Shown one piece after another: positions 53,337 to 62,895 of a stretch of 64,000 bases of DNA. The translations under genes were made by a program, and so were the position numbers. The stretch lies in assembly GCA_963664045.2 (NCBI GenBank), contig CAXXGT010000007.1, positions 321,576 through 385,575 of the forward strand, written 5' to 3'. Origin of the DNA: JAPPHA01 sp963664045 (GTDB taxonomy: Bacteria > Pseudomonadota > Alphaproteobacteria > Rhodobacterales > Rhodobacteraceae). Within the stretch, counting starts at the first letter, position 1, and each line of letters starts with the position of its first letter. The notes under the pieces are model-generated. The model was not told where the DNA came from. It made no database searches and worked only from the letters and a program-made list of their open reading frames with translations.

Positions 53337-55691
53337 ATGAACGATACCGACGACATGCGCCGCGAACTCCAGGCGGCCCGCGAGCGGATCTCCACGCTCA
53401 CCGCGGCCATCCTGCGCATCAGCGCGAGCCTCGAGCTCGATACCGTGCTTCGCGAAATCGCCGAGGCCGCCCGCACGCTGACCGGCGCCCGCTTCGCCGT
53501 CATCACCACCGTCGACGGCGCCGGGAAGCTCGAGGACGCCGTGCTCTGCGGCTTCACGGCCGAGGAGGAAAGCCAGGTCGTGGCGTGGACGGACAACTTG
53601 CGGGTCTTCGAGGCACTGCGCGACATGCCCGCGCCGGTACGGGTGTCGGACATGCGCGCCTATATCGCCGGGCTCGGCTTCAACACCGACGGGGTGATCA
53701 TCAACACCTTCCAGGGTGCGCCGATGCGCCACCGCGGCGCGCAGGTCGGCAATTTCTTCCTCGGCGAGAAGGAGACCGGACCGGAGTTCACCGACGAGGA
53801 CGAGGAGGTGCTCGTGTTGTTCGCCGCGCAGGCGGCCGCCGCGATCGCCAACGCCCGCACCCACCGCGACGTGAGCCGCGCGCGCGCCGATCTCGAAGCC
53901 CTGATCGAAATCTCCCCGGTCGGCGTCATGGTGTTCGACGCGCGATCAGGCCGCCTGGAATCGTACAACCGCGAGGCGCGGCGGATCTCGGAAGGCGTGC
54001 GCACGGCGGGCCAATCGGTGAAAGAGTTGCTGGAGATCCTGAATGTGCGGCGTACCGACGGCCGCGAATTTGGCCTGGACGAGATCTCCCTCGCGGAGCA
54101 GCTGATCAACGCCGAGGTCGTGCACGCCGAAGAGATCGAGCTCTCGGTCCCCGACGGGCGCAGCGTCAGCGTGCTCCTCAACGCAACCCCGATCCGCGAC
54201 GCCAGGGGCGAGGTCGTCTCGGTGGTGGTCACCATGCAGGACCTTGCGCCGCTGCAGGACCTCGAGCGGCAGCGGGCGGAGTTCTTGGGGCTGGTGAGCC
54301 ACGAGCTGCGCACGCCGCTCGCCGCCATCAAGGGCTCGGTCGCAGCGGTGCGTGGCGCGGCGCCAGCCTTGCCGCGGGTCGAGGTGGACCAGTTCCTCTG
54401 CATAATCGACGCCCAGGCCGACCACATGCAGGGGCTAATCGGCAACCTCCTCGACGCGGGGCGCATCGAGGCGGGCACGCTCTCGGTCGATCCCGAGCCC
54501 TCGGAGATGGCGGCGCTCGTGGACCGGGCGCGGAACACCTTCCTGAACGGCGGCGCCCGCCACACCGTGCAGATCGATCTGCCTGACGAACTCCCCCCGG
54601 TGATGGCCGACCGCCAACGCATCGTGCAGGTGCTGAACAACCTGCTCACGAACGCCGCCCGGCACTCTTCGGAATCCTCGCCCATCAAGGTGGAGGCGGC
54701 GCGCGACGGCGCGCACGTGGGAGTCTCGGTCTCCGACCAGGGCCAGGGCGTGCCGCCAGAGATGCTGGGCCAGCTTTTTCGCAAGCACGTCGCGCTCACC
54801 GGCGGCGGCGCAAGGGAGGGGACAGCGGCAAGCGGGCTCGGGCTTGCGATCTGCAAGGGGCTGGTCGAGGCGCACGGGGGCCGCATCCGGGCCGAGAGCG
54901 CAGGCATCGGGCGGGGCGCCCGTTTTACCTTCACGCTTCCGGTGGCCGAGGGCGGAGACGCCCGCGTGAAAGCACGGCCGGCTGCCACGCGCGCGCGCGG
55001 CGAGGCGTCGGCGAAACCGCGCATCCTCGTGGTGGACGACGACCCGCACACGCTTCGCCATGTGCGCGACGCTCTCACCGGGGCGGGTTACGCAGTGCTG
55101 GTCACCGCTGAGCCGGGTGAGATTGCCGACGTGATCCGCGCCGAGCGGCCGCAGCTCGTGCTGCTCGATCTCATGCTGCCCGGTACCGACGGCATCGAGC
55201 TGATGACCGAGGTCCCGGAGCTTTCCGACTTACCGGTCATCTTCATCTCGGGCTACGGCCGCGACGAGACCATCGCGCGCGCATTCGAGGCCGGGGCCGC
55301 CGACTACATTGTCAAGCCCTTTTCGGTGACCGAGCTCACTGCGCGGGTGGGGGCGGCGCTGCGCACCCGTGCGGGCGCCGAGCCTTTCGTCCTCGGTGCA
55401 CTCGCCATAGACTACGAAAGTCGCCGGGTGACGGTGGACGGGCGCGCGGTGGCGCTCACGGCGACCGAATTCGAGATCCTGCGCATCCTCTCGGTCGACG
55501 CCGGGCGGGTGGTGACGTCGGAGTCGCTGCTGCGCCAGGCGTGGGCTTCACGCGATACCACCGACACCGAGCGTGTCCGCGCCTTCGTGAAGCAGATCCG
55601 CGCGAAGCTCGGCGACGACGCGTCCAGCCCCACCTGGATCTTCAATCAGCGCGGCGTCGGATACTTCATGGCGAAGCCCGGGGAGGCCTGA
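53337..55691 (+). CDS. Histidine kinase fused to OmpR-type DNA-binding response regulator
   Basis: A 784-residue one-polypeptide two-component system. In order: short coiled coil (1-25), GAF domain (about 30-175), PAS-like domain (185-300), HisKA with phospho-His 322 in FLGLVSHELRTPLAAIKG, ATPase domain (about 400-535; N box NNLLTNAARHS, G boxes DQGQGV and SGLGLAI), receiver domain (562-680) with phospho-Asp 611 in LVLLDLMLPGTDG, and winged helix (690-780) ending WIFNQRGVGYFMAKPG. No membrane segment is seen, so sensing is probably cytosolic through GAF/PAS. Very GC-rich. The DNA-binding output on the kinase itself would give direct transcriptional control. Confidence 0.9.
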   Translation: MNDTDDMRRELQAARERISTLTAAILRISASLELDTVLREIAEAARTLTGARFAVITTVDGAGKLEDAVLCGFTAEEESQVVAWTDNLRVFEALRDMPAPVRVSDMRAYIAGLGFNTDGVIINTFQGAPMRHRGAQVGNFFLGEKETGPEFTDEDEEVLVLFAAQAAAAIANARTHRDVSRARADLEALIEISPVGVMVFDARSGRLESYNREARRISEGVRTAGQSVKELLEILNVRRTDGREFGLDEISLAEQLINAEVVHAEEIELSVPDGRSVSVLLNATPIRDARGEVVSVVVTMQDLAPLQDLERQRAEFLGLVSHELRTPLAAIKGSVAAVRGAAPALPRVEVDQFLCIIDAQADHMQGLIGNLLDAGRIEAGTLSVDPEPSEMAALVDRARNTFLNGGARHTVQIDLPDELPPVMADRQRIVQVLNNLLTNAARHSSESSPIKVEAARDGAHVGVSVSDQGQGVPPEMLGQLFRKHVALTGGGAREGTAASGLGLAICKGLVEAHGGRIRAESAGIGRGARFTFTLPVAEGGDARVKARPAATRARGEASAKPRILVVDDDPHTLRHVRDALTGAGYAVLVTAEPGEIADVIRAERPQLVLLDLMLPGTDGIELMTEVPELSDLPVIFISGYGRDETIARAFEAGAADYIVKPFSVTELTARVGAALRTRAGAEPFVLGALAIDYESRRVTVDGRAVALTATEFEILRILSVDAGRVVTSESLLRQAWASRDTTDTERVRAFVKQIRAKLGDDASSPTWIFNQRGVGYFMAKPGEA

Positions 55692-55848
55692 AGGCCTTTC
55701 CGCGACGCCGACGGGCGAAGGCTGTGCCATAACTGCCGTTTCAGTCGGCACGTGCCACTGAAAAACAATCAACTTTTTCTTACTTGTCATACACGGGTTG
55801 GAACATACCGTGGGCTTGCGACCGTCCAGTTGAGTGTGGAGGGTGCGT

Positions 55849-56730
55849 TTGCCGATTTCAATAATCATTCCGACAAAGAACAGGCCCGGAAGTCTTGTTG
55901 CTGCTGTGAAGTCGGCACGGGCGGCACTCCCCGCAGGCGGAGAAATCATTGTTGTCGATGACGGAAGCAAGATCCCGGCAGGCGAGGCTCTTGCCGGTCA
56001 CATCGGGGCGGAAACCACGGTCATCGACAACCTTGGACAGTGGGGGCCATCCGCTGCCAGGAATGCCGGGTTGAGGCAGACCAGCCAGCCGATCGTTCTG
56101 TTCCTGGACGACGACGATCTGCTGATCTCCAACTACTGCAGACGCGTGCTGCGCATCGCGCGCGATCATCCGGACGTGACCTACGGATGGACGTCCCATA
56201 TCCAGAAGAGGACCGGGCGCCATGACAGGCAATTGCCCCGCCCGAAGCACATTGTCCGCACGGGGAAGCTCGATTCAACCATTCCGCTCAGACACAAGTT
56301 TGCACGGACAACCGGCCTGTGGGTAAGGCGGGGCGTACTTTTCAAACTTGGCGGGTTTAACGAGGCCATGCGGTTCGGCGAGGATGGCGAGTTGTGCATC
56401 CGGCTTGTCACGACCGGCAACATGTGGCTCGACGCCGAGCCTGGATTCATTGCGGATGATACGGACGCCAAAGAGTGGGAGCATTTGCCGCAGGACAGTC
56501 GTCAGCAAGCGTTTGGCCAGTTCAGGTACTTGCTGGACAAACATGACGATCTTCTCGAGGAATACGATCCGTGGCTTGAACGCGCCTACAGACGGCGGAT
56601 GTGGAAGCATTGGCTCAAGATGCAGGTTCGCGGACTGTTCGACCGATCGCAAAGAGGAACAAGAGAAAATAGCCAAACAATGGAAATTCAAAGCATTCGG
56701 GGGAGTTCATGGGTGCAACGAAAACGTTGA
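55849..56730 (+). CDS. Family 2 glycosyltransferase
   Basis: About 293 residues, GT-A fold. Blocks are PISIIIPTKNRPGSLVAAV at the start, EIIVVDDGSK, SAARNAGLRQTSQPIVLFLDDDDLL (DXD-like metal site) and LGGFNEAMRFGEDGELCIRL (acceptor/ED motif). The TTG at 55849 is preferred because GGAGGG precedes it at good spacing; a GTG 15 bp upstream is an alternative. The last 20-25 residues look unlike the family and may reflect an altered 3' end. It transfers a sugar to a glycan or lipid; no polysaccharide cluster surrounds it. Confidence 0.8.
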   Translation: MPISIIIPTKNRPGSLVAAVKSARAALPAGGEIIVVDDGSKIPAGEALAGHIGAETTVIDNLGQWGPSAARNAGLRQTSQPIVLFLDDDDLLISNYCRRVLRIARDHPDVTYGWTSHIQKRTGRHDRQLPRPKHIVRTGKLDSTIPLRHKFARTTGLWVRRGVLFKLGGFNEAMRFGEDGELCIRLVTTGNMWLDAEPGFIADDTDAKEWEHLPQDSRQQAFGQFRYLLDKHDDLLEEYDPWLERAYRRRMWKHWLKMQVRGLFDRSQRGTRENSQTMEIQSIRGSSWVQRKR

Positions 56731-57278
56731 CGGCAATGTTGACCTGCTTGCAAAGGCGATGCGGCATGCATTCAGAGAAGCCGTGGGAGGAGCCGCCGAT
56801 CCCCTGAAAACGGAAGTTGAGGCTCTCTGAACCAAAGTGGCATGGCATGGGCGAACAACCGAACACCTGGACCAACAGCATCAACGAAAACGTGCAATTT
56901 CGGCATTCCGAGCAAGAGAGAGAGAGATCGGAAAACCCGTCAAAGACCGGCAACTGGCCACATGACCACCAAATTCCGGAATCCGTGGGGCTGGTCACCA
57001 GGATCGAAACCGCATGATGGGTATTTCAAGGCCAATGCCCAACCACTCGAACACCTGGCCACCGATCAGCGTGACGGAAGTGAACTCGGCATGGCGCCGG
57101 TGAATTTTTTGGGCCTTGCAGTCATGTGATGACTTGCGTCCGGGCGCAACTCGGTTCATCGATGATCCACCAGCCACCTGGACCGCCGCTTCCCCTGCTG
57201 AACGGATTGACAAGGCTACCCCCGAGAATCGAACTCGCCCTGGCATCGCCGGACGTCGGCATTGAATGGGTATGGAGC
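56731..57278. other. Region with no convincing gene
   Basis: Less GC-rich than its surroundings. A short frame ending at 56830 (LAKAMRHAFREAVGGAADPL) is helix-like but has no clear start or family. GAGAGAGAGA occurs at about 56921-56930. Nothing else is recognisable before the TnpB fragment. Confidence 0.4.
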
Positions 57279-57455
57279 GTGCCGGCGATCATCTCCCGCA
57301 CCTGCGCGGCCTGCGGAACCGAGGAGGGACGGAGCCGCGAATGCCAAGCTGTTTTCGTCTGCACCGCGTGCGGGCGCAGGGACAATGCCGACCGCAACTC
57401 AGCGGTCAACATTCTCAACCGGGGGAACACTTCGGGCGTGGAGCCGAGACGTCAG
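57279..57455 (+). pseudogene. tnpB: TnpB (IS200/IS605 family) C-terminal zinc-finger fragment
   Basis: VPAIISRTCAACGTEEGRSR, then CQAVFVCTACGRRDNADRNS and AVNILNRG, is the CxxC...CxxC zinc finger plus the last RuvC segment (DNADRN) typical of TnpB, the RNA-guided nuclease related to Cas12. Everything upstream is missing, so it cannot act as a nuclease. In this family the guide RNA arises from the 3' end of the gene; that part adjoins the IS66 element here. Confidence 0.75.
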
Positions 57456-57711
57456 GCAGGTGAAGCGCGACCTGTTTGCGATTACGGTCCAGGAGCTTGC
57501 CATACATGTCCACCGCCTGGTCGAGCGCTTCGCGCCACGCCTGGTGCGGGAAGCACACGAGGGCAAGATATCTTCTTGTACCGATGCGCGGCAGCCTATG
57601 TTGGGTTAGGGCCGTAAGCGGGTAAATGGCGACGTCTGATAATTCGGTTGCTCACGCGAGGGTTGGGTGGGGATAATTCCGGTCATTCATCAATGATCGG
57701 AGGAAATTGTC

Positions 57712-57996
57712 ATGTCAGGTTTGAATGGTTCGGCTGGTTCCCGTCGTGCGCCGGTGGTGCGCAGCGCAGACGAGTGGAGCGGCATCATGGCGGACTTCGA
57801 GCGCTCGGGGCTGTCGCAACGGGAGTTTTGCGAGTCCCGTGGGCTGTCCTCGAAGACCTTCTCGAACTGGCGGTGCCGTCTCCGCCCTGGGGGCGGGAAG
57901 GGATCCTTTGTCGAGCTTGCGCCGCCGGTTTCCTCGGGCTGGGACGTCGAGCTTGACCTGGGCGACGGGGTCGTCCTGCGGGTTCGGCGGTCGTGA
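57712..57996 (+). CDS. tnpA: IS66-family accessory protein TnpA
   Basis: A 94-residue helix-turn-helix protein: MSGLNGSAGSRRAPVVRSAD, then WSGIMADFERSGLSQREFCESRGLSSKTFSNWRCRL. This is the small DNA-binding first protein of IS66 elements. It overlaps tnpB by 4 bases (ATGA). Identical in element C. Confidence 0.85.
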   Translation: MSGLNGSAGSRRAPVVRSADEWSGIMADFERSGLSQREFCESRGLSSKTFSNWRCRLRPGGGKGSFVELAPPVSSGWDVELDLGDGVVLRVRRS

Positions 57997-58358
57997 TGCT
58001 CGGCGGCTGGCCGCGGGGCGGCATCTGGCTGTCGACGGACCCGGCCGACATGCGGCGCAGTTTCGACGGGCTGTGCGCGCTGGTGTCGGGCCATCTCGGG
58101 TGCAATCCGGCCGATGGACGCTGGTACGTGTTCGTCAACCGGCGCCGGACCATCGTAAAGGTCCTCGGCTTCGAGCGGGGCGGCTTCTTCATCTGGTCCA
58201 AGCGCCTGGAGCAGGGCCTGTTCGCCCCGCCTCCGGCCTCCGGCCATGCGGCGCTTGCATTGTCTTCGACCGAGTTGATGGCCCTGATCGACGGCATCGA
58301 CGTCACCGTTCGCCGCCGTCGCAAGCGTTACGGCGGTCCCCGGCTGGCGTCCGGGTGA
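57993..58358 (+). CDS. tnpB: IS66-family accessory protein TnpB (Orf2)
   Basis: A 121-residue protein (PF05717). MMLGGWPRGGIWLSTDPADM, RRSFDGLCALV, RRRTIVKVLGFERGGFFIWSKRLEQG and the C-terminal basic tail IDVTVRRRRKRYGGP. It is needed for IS66 transposition, with unclear mechanism. Its end overlaps the convergent tnpC end. Confidence 0.85.
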   Translation: MMLGGWPRGGIWLSTDPADMRRSFDGLCALVSGHLGCNPADGRWYVFVNRRRTIVKVLGFERGGFFIWSKRLEQGLFAPPPASGHAALALSSTELMALIDGIDVTVRRRRKRYGGPRLASG

Positions 58359-59133
58359 GCCCGGACGACGGTCATGTCGATGCTGCCGGTCATCGGGTTG
58401 TCGGCGAAGAGGTCCTTCCACAGGCGTGGCGTCAGTTCGTGGACCCGGTCGGCCGGATGGGTGTCGATGCGCTGGAAGACATCGCCCAGATAGGTTGCAG
58501 GGCTGATCCCGAGCAGGAAACAGGTGGCGACGAGGCTGTTGACGATCCCGACGTTCCGTGCGCCGGATTCTGTCCAGGAAAAAGCCAGTTCTTCTGTCCC
58601 AGCTTGATGCGGCGCAGTGCGCGCTCGACACCATTCGAGTCGATCGGCACCAACGGGTCTTCGAGGAACACCTCGAGGGCCTGCTGGCGTTCGACGGCGT
58701 AGGTGACCGCCCGGCGGATCGGGTGCTTCGGCGTCAGCGCCGGGTCCCCGAGCGTCCGCTCACACCATTGCCAGAAGGCGTCGACCAGCAGGCGGGTGCG
58801 GGTGCGCCGCGCCTCCAGGCGTTCAGGCGGCGGCCGGGTACGGAATTCCTTCTCGATCCCGTACATGCCCCCGATCAGATCCAGCGCCTTCCCGGCGAAC
58901 ACCGGATGGTTGTCCAGCTGCTCCTCGAAATTGCGTCTCGTATGCGACCAGCAATTTTGCTGCCTCACCGCCTCCCCCCGCGCCTCGGCGTAAGCCGCGT
59001 AGGCGCCGTAGCCGTCGCTGACCAGCGTGCCCTCGAAATCGCCGAGGAACCGCGCGACATGGTGGTGGGCGCGGGAGGGCGCGAAGTGGAACACCACTTC
59101 GTCCCGGTCGCCGAGCACCGGCCAGTAGTAGCA
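58328..59133 (-). pseudogene. tnpC: IS66-family transposase TnpC, C-terminal part, frameshifted
   Basis: From CYYWPVLGDRDEVVFHF through GTLVSDGYGAYAAYAEARGE (catalytic Asp), CWSHTRRNF and PIDSNGVERALRRIKLGQKN (Glu region). A single T is missing near 58579 compared with element C (T5 instead of T6 in the complement), which breaks the frame at GQKNWLF. The correct C-terminal frame resumes after the shift and ends at 58328. The N-terminal half is separated by the intron. Confidence 0.75.
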
Positions 59134-60466
59134 GTCGCGGTAGGGACACCGGTTGCCCGACGCCCCCCGCACAGATCCCCGCATGCCCGTTAAGGCACGA
59201 GGCTCCTACCTCGGGTGATTGACGGCAAACCGTCTGTCCGGCCATGGGTGCACGGTCCGCAGCGGAGGCCAGAAGACCGCCGCCAGCAGGTCGACCTTGC
59301 CCCAGGGAAGGCGGTCCTTCTGCGACCGGCGGCGCAAGACGCGCAGCCAAAGTCGCTTGAGACGGAGCCCGAACGTCTGGAGGGATCGGGAGCTGGTCGG
59401 GACCGCGTAGTAACGCAGCCAACCGCCCACAACCCGACCAAGCCATATGGCGACCTCGTAGATGTTGTCGTGCATCCGTTGACGCAGTTCGGCCTCGATG
59501 CGCTTCAGGGTCCGGGTGACACGCTTCCTGATCGGCTTGCGCCCCAGTCCGAAACGTCCCTTCCGCGTGGTCCGGCAGTAATGCGTGAACCCGAGGAAGT
59601 CGAAGGTCTCGGGACGCCGCTCTCCCCGTGCCCGGCGGTTCGCCATGGCGAACCGGCCGAACTCGATGAGCCGCGTCTTGTCCGGGTGCAAGTCGAGTGA
59701 GAACGCGGCCAGCCTGTCCTTCAGATCGCACAGGAACCGTTCTGCATCCCGCTTGTACTGGAACCCGACCACGAAGTCGTCGGCATAGCGCACGATAATC
59801 GTCTCGCCACGGGCGATCCGGGCGCGCCATTTCCTCTGGAACCAGAGATCAAGGACGAAGTGCAGGTAGATGTTCGCCAGAATCGGCGACACACTTGAGC
59901 CCTGAGGGGTTCCCCGCTGGGTGTCCCGCCATTCGCCCTCTTCCATGACGCCGGCGCCAAGCCACTTGGAGATCAGCCGGATGACCCGACGATCCCCGAT
60001 CCGGTGCTCCACGAACCTGATGAGCCAGCTTCGATCCAACCGATCGAAAAAGGCCCGTATGTCCGCGTCGACAATCCAGTTGACCTTGCGCCGTTCTATC
60101 CCGTACGCCAGCGCGTCGAGCGCGTCATGCGCACCGCGACCGGGTCGGAACCCATAGCTGAACCCGAGGAACTCCGGCTCGAATATCGGCACAAGGATGG
60201 TCTCCGCCACCGCAGTCTGGACGATCTTGTCCTCCAGTGCCGCGATGCCGAGCGGTCGTGTTCCCCCGTCCGGCTTCGGTATCTCTACCCGCCGGGACGG
60301 AAGCGCCCGGTACGCCCCGCTGTGAACACGGTCGTGCAGGTCGAGCAGGCGCTCTTCCAGTCCGTTCCCGTATTCCTCCCATGTCACCCCGTCCACGCCT
60401 GCCGCCGCATCCTTCTTCAGCATGAAGTAGGATGCTTCGAGCGCGTCCGTCGTGATGTGGTGCAGA
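59134..60466 (-). mobile_element. Group II intron, 5'-truncated
   Basis: On the complement the 3' end shows a domain V-like hairpin (59174-59205, GAGCCTC...GGGGATC) directly after the maturase stop, then the typical GTGCGGGGGGCG...CCCTACCGCGAC tail ending at 59134, after which IS66 tnpC resumes. The 5' part, including the ribozyme's first domains and the start of the maturase, was removed by the IS66 end at 60467. Confidence 0.7.
59206..60466 (-). pseudogene. ltrA: Group II intron reverse transcriptase/maturase, N-terminally truncated
   Basis: About 420 residues remain. Reverse-transcriptase blocks are RVEIPKPDGGTRPLGIAALEDKIVQ, FSYGFRPGRGAHDAL, WIVDADIRAFFDRLD, GTPQGSSVSPILANIYLH and the catalytic ETIIVRYADDFVVG. 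A maturase X domain follows (LRYYAVPTSSRSLQTF), and there is no HNH domain at the C-terminus. The natural start and probably 20-50 N-terminal residues are missing at the junction with the IS66 terminus; the frame continues upstream only by chance through that terminus. Confidence 0.8.
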
Positions 60467-60652
60467 GTAAGCGGGTAAACGGCGACGTCTGTTGATTTCG
60501 CCTGGTTTCTGGTTTCGTCCTGTCGGCTGCGGCCGATCCTGCGGCCTGACATTCTCCAATTTGCTGCTGCTGCGCCGTTTTTTTCCGTTTGACACGATAG
60601 GGCGCCGGGGCTATTCCCGGCGAATCAAGACGAATCATCGGGGAGAACGGCC

Positions 60653-60730
60653 ATGGGCGCATGGTTTGGATCGAAAGCGACCTCTGGTCTTTGCCAACCG
60701 CTCATCGCGATGTGTCCGCCGCATGGCTAA
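60653..60730 (+). pseudogene. Truncated start of D12 methylase gene
   Basis: MGAWFGSKATSGLCQPLIAM then CPPHG and a stop: 25 codons closely matching the N-terminus of the methylase at 10708, which continues with HSVYIESFLGGG. Only the 5' end survives. Confidence 0.7.
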
Positions 60731-60774
60731 GTCGAGTAAGCGTTCGGCGAAGGCGTGATGTTGTTGTCTGTTGT

Positions 60775-61668
60775 CTATTGATTGAGGATTCTTTTCCAGT
60801 CTTTTCTGAGCGGGCAGAGCCAGATGTCTTTCCTGGGCTTTGCGAATTCATTCTTTCTGTCGTATTTGCCCCGCCCCTTTGTTGTTCCGACATGGATCCA
60901 TCCGGACGCCTTGTAGGTGATCCCTGAGAAGCGCGGGGTTTCGACGAAGGTTTCCATCAGGACCGGGGAGATGTTGTGGTGGCTTTGCCAGTCCTTCGGC
61001 AGTTGGCGCCGCGCCCGGGAGAGGATGTGGGAGGCGAGACCTGGAATCCGGATCCATGGCATGATGAGATATCGGGCATTGTTGATCACGCGGTACAGGT
61101 TCCGCTCCCGGACTTCCGGAGACCATCCGATGAAGGCATCGCGGGGTGCGGTCTTCCATGCGGCGGCCGAGAAGCCGAGCATGGCCAGCGGCCGGCCCTC
61201 CCGGTCCTGGACCGCATAGCGCATCTGTGCACCGATGAGGGGCGTGTAACCGAGGTAGTGCCAGCGGGCGATGAAGCCGTTCCAGGCGACACTGGCGGCA
61301 CGGCCGGCGCCGGTGACCCTGACCAGGCGGACCGGGCGCACCGCGTCCAGGGTCTCCGGCATCGGCGTCTGCGGCGGGTCGGTTTCCGGGCCGAACTCCG
61401 GAACCCGCCGCGGCCGCGGTCCGTGTCGCGGCGGCGGCAGTGTGATGATCCCGTCCCGGTGCATCCTCAGCATGGTGAGCCGGGCCATCATGGCCCTGAG
61501 TTCGCCGTCGGGCTTGACCCAGCCGATGGCGCGGCAGAACGCGCGCGCCAGCCCGGCACGGGTCTGTTGCGGGGAGGCCGCGATCAGGTCCCGCATCAGC
61601 GCCATCTCGCCGGTGGTGAAGTCACGCCCGTGGTAACGGCACGCGATCGTGGTGTTGTCCGCGGTCAT
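60775..61668 (-). CDS. DUF4338 (DruA-like) protein in IS66 element
   Basis: About 297 residues. DUF4338 hallmarks are FIARWHYLGYTPLIGAQMRY, GRPLAMLGFSAAAWKTAPRD, FIGWSPEVRERNLYRVINNARYLIMPWIRIPGLAS, HILSRARRQLPKDWQ and ISPVLMETFVETPRFSGITYKASGWIHVGTTKGRGK. DruA is a component of the Druantia anti-phage systems, and related proteins are also found inside mobile elements, where their role is unknown. ATG 61668 overlaps the tnpC stop (ATGA), so expression is coupled to the transposase. No DruB-E or helicase partners are nearby, so a complete Druantia system is absent. Confidence 0.8.
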   Translation of the reverse strand: MTADNTTIACRYHGRDFTTGEMALMRDLIAASPQQTRAGLARAFCRAIGWVKPDGELRAMMARLTMLRMHRDGIITLPPPRHGPRPRRVPEFGPETDPPQTPMPETLDAVRPVRLVRVTGAGRAASVAWNGFIARWHYLGYTPLIGAQMRYAVQDREGRPLAMLGFSAAAWKTAPRDAFIGWSPEVRERNLYRVINNARYLIMPWIRIPGLASHILSRARRQLPKDWQSHHNISPVLMETFVETPRFSGITYKASGWIHVGTTKGRGKYDRKNEFAKPRKDIWLCPLRKDWKRILNQ

Positions 61669-62797
61669 TGCGTGGCCTTGAGTTGTCGGCGCCTGTCTTC
61701 GTCCATCGACCATGGCAGCCAGGGTGAGAGGTCGTCCGGAGGCTGGCCGCCGTTGCCCGCGCAGGCCGAGAGCCAGTCGTCGAGCCACGTGCGGACATCG
61801 ATCCCGTTCATCCGCAGGGTCTCGATGATCCCGTACATCATGGCGGAGTACCGGGCGCCTTCCAGGCTGTCGGAGCCGAACGACAGCTTCCGCCCGATCA
61901 CGGGACCGCGCTGGATTCTTTCAGGCAAATTGTTGTCCATGGGAATGTCCGGCCTGTCGACGAACACGCAGAGCCCGCCGCGATGCCGCACCAGCGAGTT
62001 GAGCGCCTTCGCTCGCCGGTCCGAACCGGCAGGCCCCGCGCGTTCCGTCTCCGCGAGGGCGAACAGCTTGTCGACCGCGCGTTGCAGTTGACGATGTGCA
62101 ATCCCGAACTTTCGCGACTGCTGATCCATCCCCGCTTCCGGGTCGTAGTGTTTCAGCCGGACCCTGTTCAGGTGGAATAGTTTCCCGATCCGGTCCAGCC
62201 ACCGGTTCTCCCATGCCTCCAGGGCGTCATTGCCGGCCGCGGCCTCGATGAATTTGCGGCGAACATGGACCCAGCACCAGGCCAGGATCAGGATGCCGCC
62301 GAGAACGCGCGCGAGTTTCTTGTAGGCCGAGTAGGCGTCACAAACCAGGACCGTGCCGGCACCGACGCCGGCGAACAGCTTGCCGGCCGCCTCGGCATTG
62401 CGCCGCGCGTCCACCTGGAACCACACCGCATCCCGGGAGACCGCACACCACAGCCAGGCCCGGCTGGTGCCACGGATGGCCTTGAGGGATTGAACCCGCC
62501 AGCCGGTTTCGTCGCCCTGAAGCACCGAGGCCGCTTTCAGGTGGGCGAGGATCGCCTGCGACAGCGGGTCGAACAACGGCATCAGCCTGTGAATGCTGTC
62601 GCCCAGGGTCCCGGCCGAGATGGGCACCCCCTGGTCACGCATCCATGCCGCGACCCGGTTCAGCGGACGGTGGAAGGCGTAACGCTCGAGCAGGAAACAG
62701 ACCCAGAAGCTGATCCCATAGGAGGAGCCGGGAAACAGCCGGGGAACCGGTGGCGCCACCACCTCCTTCGGCGCCGACGCACAGCTGCAGGTGCGCC
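61665..62797 (-). pseudogene. tnpC: IS66-family transposase TnpC, N-terminally truncated
   Basis: From about PRLFPGSSYGISFWVCFLLE to the C-terminus. Catalytic blocks are ASVLQGDETGWRV, GTVLVCDAYSAYKKLARVLG, AWCWVHVRRKF and DIPMDNNLPERIQRGPVIGRK (Glu), and the C-terminal IS66 tail is TWLDDWLSACAGNGGQPPDD. The N-terminal zinc-finger region is missing because element C starts at 62798. It differs clearly from the tnpC of elements A and C, so it is a distinct IS66 subgroup. Confidence 0.8.
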
Positions 62798-62895
62798 GTA
62801 AGCGGGTAAATGGCGACGTCTGATAATTCGGTTGCTCACGCGAGGGTTGGGTGGGGATAATTCCGGTCATTCATCAATGATCGGAGGAAATTGTC

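Larger units (their letters stand above)
57614..59133 (+). mobile_element. IS66-family element A (interrupted by group II intron)
   Basis: It begins at GTAAGCGGGTAAATGGCGAC, shared with element C. It carries tnpA and tnpB on + and tnpC on the complement, convergent and overlapping by about 31 bp. The tnpC 5' half lies beyond the intron insertion at 59133/59134 and is then lost. Offset 5184 bp from element C, nearly identical. Confidence 0.75.
60467..62797 (-). mobile_element. IS66-family element B carrying DruA-like cargo (truncated)
   Basis: The end at 60467 (GTAAGCGGGTAAACGGCGAC) and about 186 bp of leader match 10525-10707. Inside are a truncated methylase start, a DruA-like gene and most of tnpC on the complement. 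The other end is lost at 62798, where element C begins. Confidence 0.7.

Noticed and set aside
53171..54586. 471-codon + strand frame overlapping the kinase
   Set aside because: Out of frame with the kinase, Arg/Gly-rich, no domain; a shadow in very GC-rich sequence.
60775..61668. Complete Druantia defence system
   Set aside because: Only a DruA-like gene is present; no helicase or other Druantia genes are nearby, and it is coupled to an IS66 transposase.
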